A DNA stretch of 64,000 bases from CAVZOY01 sp963777095 (GTDB taxonomy: Bacteria; Actinomycetota; Actinomycetes; Mycobacteriales; Geodermatophilaceae), in contig CAVZOY010000002.1 of assembly GCA_963777095.1 (NCBI GenBank), positions 248,001-312,000 of the forward strand, in the 5' to 3' direction. Below the pieces are notes generated by a model. That model was given only the letters and a program-made list of their open reading frames with translations, was not told the DNA's origin and did not search any database. This document shows, piece by piece, positions 57,865 to 64,000 of the stretch (position 1 is its first letter; every line of letters starts with the position of its first letter). The translations under genes were made by a program, and so were the position numbers.

Positions 57865-60109
57865 CTACGCGCGGGTCAGCGCCAGCAGCGCGACGTCGTC
57901 CCCACGGTGCCCCAGAGGCGAGAGAGCCGAGCAGTCGGTCGCACAGCTCGTCCGGCGACCCGAACGGCTCCGACACGGCCGCGAGCAGCGACGCCGAGGC
58001 CGACGTCGAGGTCGGCACTGCGGCTCTCGATCAGCCCGTCGGTGTAGAGCACGACCGTCGCGCCCGGCGGCAACACGCCGGCCCACTCCACGGCCGGCGA
58101 CGGCGCCGGCGGCGCGCCGAGCATCCGCGCGGGCACCACGGGCAGCAACGACGCCGTGCCGTCCACGATCAAGCACGGGCGGTGGGTGTCCGGCGGAGGC
58201 GATCCGCAGCTGGCCGGTCTCCGGGATCCAGCGTCGCGAACAGCGCCGTCGCCATCCGCCGCAGCCCGAGGAACGGCCAGGACGCCTGCAGTCGGTCGAT
58301 GACCGCCGACGGGTCCGGCCGCTCGACGAGCAGCGCCCGGTACACCGCCCGCAGCTGGCCCATCGTCGCCGCCGCCGTGATGTCGTGCCCGACCACGTCG
58401 CCCACGGCCACGGCGACCGTGCCGCCCGGCATCGCGGCGACGTCGTAGAAGTCGCCGCCGATGTCGACGCCACGGGACGCCGCCAGGTAGCGGGTCGCCA
58501 CCGACAGCCCCGCTATGGACGGCGGCTCCGGCGGCAGCAGGTTGGCCTGCAGCGTGTGCGACGTGCGCGCCTCGAACTCGTAGCGCTGCGCCTTGTCGAC
58601 CACCTGCGACACCTGCAGCGCCAGCTGCTCGGCCACCTCGACGTCGGCCGCCGTCATCTGCCCGTGGCCGGAGTCGCTGCCCATGGTGATCGCGCCCAGC
58701 GCCCGGCCGCCCGCGCGCAACGGCACGCTGATGACGCTCACCAGCGCCAGCTCCCGCACGATGTCCGCGTGCCGTGGGCCGGCCGTCACCCGCTGGATCC
58801 ACGCGTCGTCGACCTGGGGCATGAACTGGGTCCGCCCCTCGGCCAGCGCCCGCATGCTCGGGTGCGGCATCCGCCGCCCGGGCAGGTGCTTCTCCCGCAG
58901 CTCGTCGACCAGGTGCTGCCGCGCCGGATCACGGTGCCGCGCCGCCGGCCGGCTCATCCCGTGCTCGGTGATCAGGTCGATCACGCAGACGTCGGCCAGC
59001 CGCCGCACCGCGAGGTCGGCCAGCCGCTCCACCGTCTCGTCGACGCCGTAGGACGCCGCCATCAGCCGCGCCGCCTCGAGCAGGAACGCCGCCCGCTCGG
59101 CCTGCCGCGCCGTCTGCTCGTGCAGCCGCGCCCGCTCCAGCGCCTGTCCGGCCTGCCGGCCCAGCGTCGTCACGAGCTCCAGGTCGGTGGCGGCGACGGG
59201 CGCCTCCTCGGGCCCGGAGAGGTCGATCAGCGCCCCGGGCAGCGGCCCCAGCCCGAGCACGAGGATGCCGAGGTACCGGCTGTCCGCGGCCACCGGCACG
59301 ACCACGAGCGCGGTCAGCCCCCCGGCCGCCATCACCGCCGCCACGCCCGGCTGCCGAGCCCAGAGCTGGTCGTCCAGCCGCACCGTGCGCACGCCCTCGG
59401 CGAGCTCCAGGGTCAGCCGGCCGCGCGCGGCCTGCTCCAGCTCGCGGAGCAGCTGGGCGTCCAGCCCGGTGGACCGCGCCACCCGGAACGCGGGATCACC
59501 GCCGCCCTCGGAATCCGACAGCAGCGCCAGCGCGGCGCCCTTGGCCCGCAGCGCCTTGCCGGCCCGCTCCACGACCACCTGCGCGACGTCGTCCACGGTC
59601 ACCGCCGCGGCGAGTGCGGACACGATCTGGTGCAGGATCCGCGACCGGCCCTCCGACTGCTCGGCCGCCTGCCGAGCGGCCAGCAGCTCGGTCTCGTAGC
59701 GACGCCGCGCGGTGGCGTCGAACAGCGTCGCCCGCACCAGCACCGGCTTGCCGTCGTCGTCGCGCAGCTCCACCGCGTTGAGCAGGCACGGCAGCGCCGT
59801 CCCGTCGACCCGGACGACGTCGACGGCGATCTCCCGCACCGCGCCCTGCATCCGCAGCAGCGGTGCGTAGTGCGTCTCGTGGAAGATCCGCCCGCCGACG
59901 CTCAGCAGGTCGGGAAAGCGCGCGCCGACGAGCTCGTCGGCCGTCCGGCCGGTCCACAGGCACATCGTCCGGTTGACCTTGACGATCGTCCCGTCGGGCG
60001 TGGTGGACAGGTAGCCGCAGGGTGCGTTCTCGTACAGGTCCGCGGGGTCGTCCTCGAGCAGTGCGTCGAGGCGGCGCCGCTCGTCGTCGGGCATCTCCGC
60101 CGTCGCCAT
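57865..60109 (-). CDS. RsbP-like PAS-GAF-PP2C serine phosphatase, frameshifted at the C terminus
   Basis: ATG 60109 (MATAEMPDDERRRLDALLED), about 748 codons. A PAS domain (about 25-130) has LYENAPCGYLSTTPDGTIVK. A GAF-like region (about 155-310) includes LHQIVSALAAAVTVDDVAQV, and a second GAF-like region (about 330-490) includes LITEHGMSRPA. The SpoIIE/PP2C domain starts near 520: ANLLPPEPPSIAGLSVATRY, VDIGGDFYDVAAMPGG and VGDVVGHDITAAATMGQLRA (metal-binding Asp residues). Shifts near 58210, 58150 and 58000-57910 scramble the tail, but VVLYTDGLIESR and the end DVALLALTRA at 57865 remain. It is expected to dephosphorylate an anti-anti-sigma factor. The RsbQ-like gene precedes it by 8 bases. 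Confidence 0.8.
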
Positions 60110-60117
60110 CCGCCGCC

Positions 60118-60912
60118 TCAGTCGAGGAACGCCCGGATCGCCGCGACGGTCTCCTCCGGCGCGGAGAGATGCGGGCAGTGCCCGCTGGCGGCGAGCCGGG
60201 TGAGGACGCTGCCGGGCACGTGCTCGTGCACGTACGTGCCCACGGCGTCCGGCGCGATGACGTCCTGGCTGCACTGCAGAACCAGCGTCGGGACGGCGAC
60301 CGACGCCAGGTCGTCGCGGTTGTCGGACAGGAACGTGACCCGCGCGAACTGCCGGGCGATCGCCGGGTCGGTGCGGCAGAAGCTGTTGGTCAACTCCGCG
60401 CCCAGCTCCGGCCGGTCCGGGTTGCCCATGATCAGCGGCGCCATGGTGGTCGACCAGCCCAGGTGATTGGCCTCGAGCGAGTCGAGGAGGCCCTGGATGT
60501 CGGCGCGGGAGAAGCCGCCGGTGTACCCGTCGTCGTCGACGTAGCGCGGGCTCGGGCCGACCATGATCAGCGCGCCGAACAGCTCCGGCGCCTTCTGCGC
60601 GGCGAGGACGCCGGTCATCGCGCTCACCGAGTGCCCGACGAAGACGACGTCCGTGAGGTCGAGAGCGCGGCAGATCTCGACGACGTCCTCGGCGTAGCCG
60701 TGCAGGCTCTCGTACCGAGCCGGGTCGTACGCCGACAGGTCGGAGCCGCCGTGCCCGACCTGGTCGAAGGTGATCACCCGGTGGTCGACCTCGAGGTCGG
60801 GCGTGACCAGTCGCCACATGGTCGAGTCGCAGCCGAACCCGTGCGCGAACAGCAACGGCCGCCCGGTGGGCACGCCGGTCACGCGCACGTTGTTGCGGGT
60901 CAGCACGTCCAC
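60118..60912 (-). CDS. RsbQ-like alpha/beta hydrolase
   Basis: 264 residues from GTG 60912 (reads VDVLTRNNVRVTGVPTGRP). I prefer this over GTG 60942 because it places the catalytic residues where RsbQ has them. LLFAHGFGCDSTMWRLVTPD, then FVGHSVSAMTGVLAA (Ser, about 95), LQCSQDVIAPDAVG (Asp, about 217) and AASGHCPHLSAPEE (His, about 245). In Bacillus subtilis RsbQ acts with the PAS-PP2C phosphatase RsbP in energy-stress signalling to sigma-B. Here the stop is 8 bases before the start of an RsbP-like gene, so a two-gene stress module is likely. Strigolactone- and karrikin-receptor homologues share this fold. Confidence 0.8.
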   Translation of the reverse strand: MDVLTRNNVRVTGVPTGRPLLFAHGFGCDSTMWRLVTPDLEVDHRVITFDQVGHGGSDLSAYDPARYESLHGYAEDVVEICRALDLTDVVFVGHSVSAMTGVLAAQKAPELFGALIMVGPSPRYVDDDGYTGGFSRADIQGLLDSLEANHLGWSTTMAPLIMGNPDRPELGAELTNSFCRTDPAIARQFARVTFLSDNRDDLASVAVPTLVLQCSQDVIAPDAVGTYVHEHVPGSVLTRLAASGHCPHLSAPEETVAAIRAFLD

Positions 60913-61027
60913 CGCCTGACCGTACGTGACCCGGATCCCCACGGGGAGGGCGTCGACTCGACGCGTTCGCCCGGCATCCCCCGGCCGGGTGTGCCGGCTC
61001 CGCCACGCGGCGGATGCGCGCTCCGAC

Positions 61028-61105
61028 TCCGGGACGAAAACATGTGCGTCCGGGACGAACAGGGACGGAAATCCCTGTCGCCCGGGACATCCCGGCCCCT
61101 ACTCT
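61028..61105 (+). promoter_or_regulatory. Repeat-containing control region upstream of the hemerythrin gene
   Basis: Two exact 11-base direct repeats (TCCGGGACGAA at 61028-61038 and 61049-61059) are spaced 21 bases, two helical turns. They are followed by an inverted repeat ACAGGGA and TCCCTGT (61059-61078) and a -10-like TACTCT at 61100-61105. This is the divergent gap between the RsbQ-like and hemerythrin genes. Confidence 0.4.
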
Positions 61106-61150
61106 TCCCGCGTTCCGGAACCCCGGCCGCCGAAAATCGAGGTACCCCGC

Positions 61151-61886
61151 ATGGCCGCGACCGCGGTGCTCCCCCGCCACTCCCGTTCGAGCTCCGACCG
61201 GCCCGCGCCCGCCAGGGGTGTCCGGGCGGCGGCCTACGAGCGCGTCCTCCACCAGCTGGTGCGCCGGGAGCTGCGCATGCTCGCCGAGCTGGTCACCTGG
61301 GCCGACCCGGCCGACGCCGAGCACACCTCCGCCCTGACCCGGCACGCCGACCTCGTCGGCCGGGTGCTGCTGCACCACCACGCCGTCGAGCGGGACCTGC
61401 TGTGGCCCGCACTGCTCCGGGCGCTCCCCGAGGACTCGCGATCCGCCGCCCGCGCGCGGGTCGACGACTGGACGGCGCGGTGCGCCCGCGTCGACGCCGA
61501 GCTGCGCGACGTGGCCACCGCCGCCCGTCAGTGGGCGGTCGCCGGCACCGCGGCCGCCCGCGACGCCTTCGCCCTCGCCTGTCTCGACGTGGCCGACGCC
61601 GTGGACGCGCAGGTCGACGAGGAGGAGGCGCAGCTGCTGCCGCTGCTCGCCGCCCACCTGTCCGAGGACGGACTGGCGCGCCGTCGCCCGCGCGGCCCGG
61701 TGCCCGCTGCCGGCGCGCGAGCAGCTGCTCGTGCTCGGCATGGCGCTGGAGGACCTCGGCCCGACGAACCGCTCGCGGCTGCTGGCGGGGCTGTCCCCGG
61801 CCGTGCGGCTGGCGTGGCGGCTGCGTGGCCGTTCCGCCTACCGCGCCACCGTCGTCCGGCTGCGAGGAGCCCCGCCGGCGCGCTGA
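61151..61886 (+). CDS. Hemerythrin-like HHE domain protein, one frameshift
   Basis: ATG 61151 (MAATAVLPRHSRSSSDRPAP). A four-helix hemerythrin pattern: LTRHADLVGRVLLHHHAVER (HxxxE iron ligands), DLLWPALLRALPED, ALACLDVADAVDAQVDEEEA, QLLPLLAAHLSEDG. After a shift near 61685 the C terminus AREQLLVLGMALEDLGPTNR, LAGLSPAVRLAWRLRGRSAY runs to 61886. About 244 residues. Such proteins bind a diiron centre and may sense oxygen, NO or redox change. The gene is divergent from the RsbQP module. Confidence 0.75.
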
Positions 61887-61901
61887 CGCCCGTACGACAC
61901 G

Positions 61902-61933
61902 GAGGCCCGGGGAGCGACTGCTCCCCGGGCCTC
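61902..61933. terminator. Bidirectional terminator hairpin
   Basis: A perfect 14-bp stem (GAGGCCCGGGGAGC and its complement) with the four-base loop GACT lies between the convergent hemerythrin and zinc-ribbon genes. It is the strongest hairpin noticed in the window. Confidence 0.8.
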
Positions 61934-61950
61934 GTGCGTCGGTGCCGAGC

Positions 61951-62100
61951 TCAGTAGCGCGAGGTCCCGCAGTCGCGGCAGCGCTTGCGCGGCTCGTTCG
62001 TGACGTGCCGGCAGTTCGGGCAGGTCCACACCGACCACTCGGTGCTGGCCTGGGGTGCCGCGCTGATCGTCTGGGGCTTCGTCGCCGTCATGGTGCTCAT
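61951..62100 (-). CDS. Small zinc-ribbon protein
   Basis: 49 residues from ATG 62100 (MSTMTATKPQTISAAPQAST), with GAGGAGG upstream deciding the start. After a flexible head, WTCPNCRHVTNEPRKRC and RDCGTSRY supply two CxxC knuckles, a RanBP2- or rubredoxin-type single zinc ribbon. A small RNA- or protein-binding factor is possible. It is too short for further assignment. Confidence 0.65.
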   Translation of the reverse strand: MSTMTATKPQTISAAPQASTEWSVWTCPNCRHVTNEPRKRCRDCGTSRY

Positions 62101-62211
62101 GCGTCCTCCTCTCGACCGGAATGCGGCCCGGGTCACGGCCGCACGCCGACGACGGTAGGGAGGCCGCGTGACGGGACGGTGACGCCGAGGTTGCTATACG
62201 GAACCGGGCAG

Positions 62212-62520
62212 TCAGCGATGCGGGACGTCGAGCACCACGGTGCCGGACGCCAGGTCGATCCGCCCCCACGGCGGGGCGCCGTCGCGCACGTCCTCCCGGG
62301 TCACCGCACGCGAACGCTGCTCCTCGAGGTCGGCGGACCGGCCCGGGTCGAGCGCCGCGGAGAAGACGTCCATGCCGCTCGCCGACAATGCGGAGCGCCG
62401 CCGCCGGGAGATCGGGCCGCGCCGGCCGAGCCGCGACCACGCCTGCTCGGCAGCGGCCACGACGACCAGCAGCAGCACCACGCCCGGCAGCGTGAGCGAG
62501 ACGAGCAGGCCGACGCCCAT
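62212..62520 (-). CDS. DUF6191-like membrane-anchored protein
   Basis: 102 residues, intact (MGVGLLVSLTLPGVVLLLVV). One N-terminal transmembrane helix is followed by AAEQAWSRLGRRGPISRRRR, SASGMDVFSAALDPGRSADL, EEQRSRAVTREDVRDGAPPW and GRIDLASGTVVLDV. This order (helix, basic stretch, LxPGR, DGAPP, DL..G) is that of DUF6191. Function unknown. The 111 bases between it and the zinc-ribbon gene hold nothing definite. Confidence 0.7.
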   Translation of the reverse strand: MGVGLLVSLTLPGVVLLLVVVAAAEQAWSRLGRRGPISRRRRSALSASGMDVFSAALDPGRSADLEEQRSRAVTREDVRDGAPPWGRIDLASGTVVLDVPHR

Positions 62521-62538
62521 GCCGGCGAGCGTAGGAGG

Positions 62539-63183
62539 TCAGCCGCCGCCGCAGCCGCCCGCGCCGCATGCACAGCCCGCGCAGGCTGCCGGCCGGGCCG
62601 GTGCCGGCCGCGAGGCGACCTCGCGCAGGTTGGCGGCGGCCACGAGCATCGGCACACCGAGGACGGCGACCCCGAACGCCGCGACGATCCGCGCGACGTC
62701 GGCCGCACGGTCCCAGTCCTGACCGACGCCGGTGGCGACCAGCACGCCGGTGACGAGCACCGACCAGACCAGGAGCGCCCAGCCACCCTTGCGGGCGGTG
62801 CCGCCTCGGCCGAGCAGCGCGAGCGCCGTCCCGAGCAGCAGCACCGGGACGCCGATCAGCAGCACCCAGCCGGCGAGCGAGCCGGGCACGAGGGCGGCGA
62901 CGAGCGCCAGTGCGCCCGCACCGGCGGCCACCGGGCCGAGCCGTCCGGCCCGCTCCCCCAGCTCGCCCTCGAGCGCCCCGGTGCGCGCGCCGCGCAGCAG
63001 GACGACGCCGCGGCCGACGAGGAACAGGCCGGTCGCGCCGAGCAGGAGGCGCGCTCCGCCGGCCGACCAGAAGGCGCCTGCGACGGCGACGGCGATGAGC
63101 GCGAGGCCGAGCGCGGCGTACCGCGGCCACGTCCGGCGGGCGACGTCGGGAGCGGGCTGCGCGGCGAGGAGGGCGCTGGTCAC
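62539..63183 (-). CDS. Multi-span membrane protein with Cys/Gly-rich tail
   Basis: 214 residues, intact (MTSALLAAQPAPDVARRTWP). Five or six hydrophobic spans (ALGLALIAVAVAGAFW, LLLGATGLFLVGRGVVLL, AGALALVAALVPGSLAGWVL, ALLVWSVLVTGVLVATGV, VAAFGVAVLGVPMLVAAAN). A final RPAACAGCACGAGGCGGG motif has four Cys that could bind metal. No family recognised. Located 18 bases upstream of the DUF6191 gene on the same strand. Confidence 0.6.
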   Translation of the reverse strand: MTSALLAAQPAPDVARRTWPRYAALGLALIAVAVAGAFWSAGGARLLLGATGLFLVGRGVVLLRGARTGALEGELGERAGRLGPVAAGAGALALVAALVPGSLAGWVLLIGVPVLLLGTALALLGRGGTARKGGWALLVWSVLVTGVLVATGVGQDWDRAADVARIVAAFGVAVLGVPMLVAAANLREVASRPAPARPAACAGCACGAGGCGGG

Positions 63184-63293
63184 GGCGACCAGTGTCCCTC
63201 ATGCGGAGGACAGGACGACGGCCGTCCAGCAGGGACGGCGAGGCCGTGTCAGGCTCAATCGTTTGCAGCATCTGACCAGCAGGAGGACCCGTC

Positions 63294-64000
63294 GTGAGCG
63301 CACCCCATTCCCCCTCGGGGGCTGTGCACCAGGCCGCGCACAGCGACACCCTTGAGAACCTCGCCCGCATCGGCTTCATCGCCTACGGGCTGGTGCACGT
63401 CCTGATCGGCTGGCTGGCACTGCAGCTGGCGTGGTTCGCCGGTGGCGGCGAGTCGGCCGACCAGTCCGGCGCTCTGAGCACCCTCGCGGACACCCCGGTC
63501 GGGGGCCCCCTGCTGTGGATCCTGGGCCTCGGCCTGTTCGCCCTGGCCCTCTGGCAGGCGACCGAGGTGCTGCGGTGGCGGCAGGCGCTGTCGGCGACCG
63601 GGGACCAGCGGCGCAAGGCGATCGTCAGCATCGTCAAGGCCGTGGCCAAGGCCATCCTGTACGTGCTCCTCGGAGTGCTGGCCCTGCAGACCGCCAACGG
63701 GACCTCGAAGTCCAGCGAGCAGTCGGCCGACCAGACCGCCCAGGGCGTGATGGCGCTGCCCGCCGGGCGCTTCCTCGTCGGCATCGCGGCGCTCGTCATC
63801 ATCGGGGTCGCGGTCTACCTCATGCACAAGGGCTGGACGAAGAAGTTCCTCAAGGGCGTCGACACCTCGCAGGCCACCCCCGCGCAGCGCCGCTGGATCG
63901 AACGGCTCGGCCAGGTCGGCTACCCGGCCAAGGGCGTGGCGCTGCTCGTCGTCGGCGGGCTGCTGGGCTGGGCGGCGATCACCTTCGACGCCGACAAGGC
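63294..64000 (+). CDS. DUF1206 family membrane protein, truncated by window end
   Basis: GTG 63294 with AGGAGG nine bases upstream (reads VSAPHSPSGAVHQAAHSDTL). The first repeat unit has LARIGFIAYGLVHVLIGWLA, LALWQATEVLRWRQA and AIVSIVKAVAKAILYVLLGV. A second unit begins WIERLGQVGYPAKGVALLVV just before base 64000. DUF1206 proteins carry three such two-helix repeats in about 270 residues, so roughly the first 235 are here. Membrane protein of unknown role. Confidence 0.85.
   Translation, partial: MSAPHSPSGAVHQAAHSDTLENLARIGFIAYGLVHVLIGWLALQLAWFAGGGESADQSGALSTLADTPVGGPLLWILGLGLFALALWQATEVLRWRQALSATGDQRRKAIVSIVKAVAKAILYVLLGVLALQTANGTSKSSEQSADQTAQGVMALPAGRFLVGIAALVIIGVAVYLMHKGWTKKFLKGVDTSQATPAQRRWIERLGQVGYPAKGVALLVVGGLLGWAAITFDADK

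Noticed and set aside
1..64000. tRNA, rRNA or CRISPR array
   Set aside because: No cloverleaf-like segment, rRNA signature or regularly spaced repeat was recognised on reading either strand; a tRNA or repeat scan was not possible here.

Overview
The window is high-G+C actinobacterial DNA. Flanking lines counted by eye are about 70-78% G+C. Gene content points to a soil or stone-dwelling actinomycete, and I would guess Geodermatophilaceae (Blastococcus, Geodermatophilus or Modestobacter type): mycothiol-type DinB proteins, an ethanolamine permease, an N-acetylglutaminylglutamine-amide-type osmolyte cluster, a DUF222/HNH protein, RsbP/RsbQ-like regulators and leaderless-type promoters. The genus is inference. 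No rRNA, tRNA, CRISPR array, integrase or transposase was recognised.

A dominant technical feature is that about 25 genes carry one or more single-base frameshifts, although protein similarity continues cleanly in another frame. Intact long genes (SNF2 helicase, Z1 protein, AIPR protein, permease, ligase/ATP-grasp protein) lie among them. The simplest reading is indel error in the assembly, although some may be real decay. For such genes I give the full span and the approximate shift sites.

Layout. 1-5.6 kb: end of an NAD(P)-binding protein, DUF1810, a glutathionyl-hydroquinone-reductase-like GST, then a minus-strand pair (NERD-helicase and HTH/DUF6884/GIY-YIG nuclease). 5.7-9.6 kb: a double-cyclase/AAA/TPR regulator. 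9.6-14.9 kb: a secreted protein, a HAD protein, RHH-Doc and VapBC toxin-antitoxin pairs, an ERCC4-Lsr2 protein and an HTH protein. 14.9-18.3 kb: a maleylpyruvate-isomerase-type protein, an epoxide hydrolase and the ethanolamine permease.

18.5-33.2 kb: a minus-strand defence island, with G+C falling to about 53-62% over most of it. In transcription order it holds HNH nuclease, Vsr, MORC-like ATPase 2, a C5-cytosine methyltransferase running into an HhH-GPD/4Fe-4S DNA glycosylase-like domain, a small ORF, MORC-like ATPase 1, a Z1 helicase-like protein, a PD-(D/E)XK protein (DUF4420), an AIPR protein, a small protein, a PD-(D/E)XK nuclease-like protein, and an internally deleted second copy of the NERD-helicase. 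Overlapping starts and stops indicate an operon. MORC-like ATPases with Z1, nuclease and AIPR partners were predicted by Iyer, Abhiman and Aravind (2008) to be restriction-modification systems. The two MORC proteins plus two independent G:T-repair-type modules (Vsr and the HhH glycosylase-like protein) make this version unusual.

33.3-45.2 kb: an AlaX-type editing protein, three paralogous double-domain ABM-like proteins interleaved with three paralogous secreted LamG-like proteins, PPK2, a RelBE-type module, a SWIM/SNF2 helicase and a DUF4407 membrane protein. 45.4-51.6 kb: a probable osmolyte dipeptide cluster (GCS2-type ligase fused to ATP-grasp, class II amidotransferase, S9 peptidase). 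51.6-57.8 kb: a transporter-gene fragment, DUF222/HNH, an overlapping set of envelope proteins, an enoyl-CoA hydratase and a TIGR03086 protein. 57.8-64 kb: an RsbP-like PAS-GAF-PP2C phosphatase with an RsbQ-like hydrolase, a hemerythrin-like protein, a small zinc ribbon, DUF6191, a membrane protein and a truncated DUF1206 protein.
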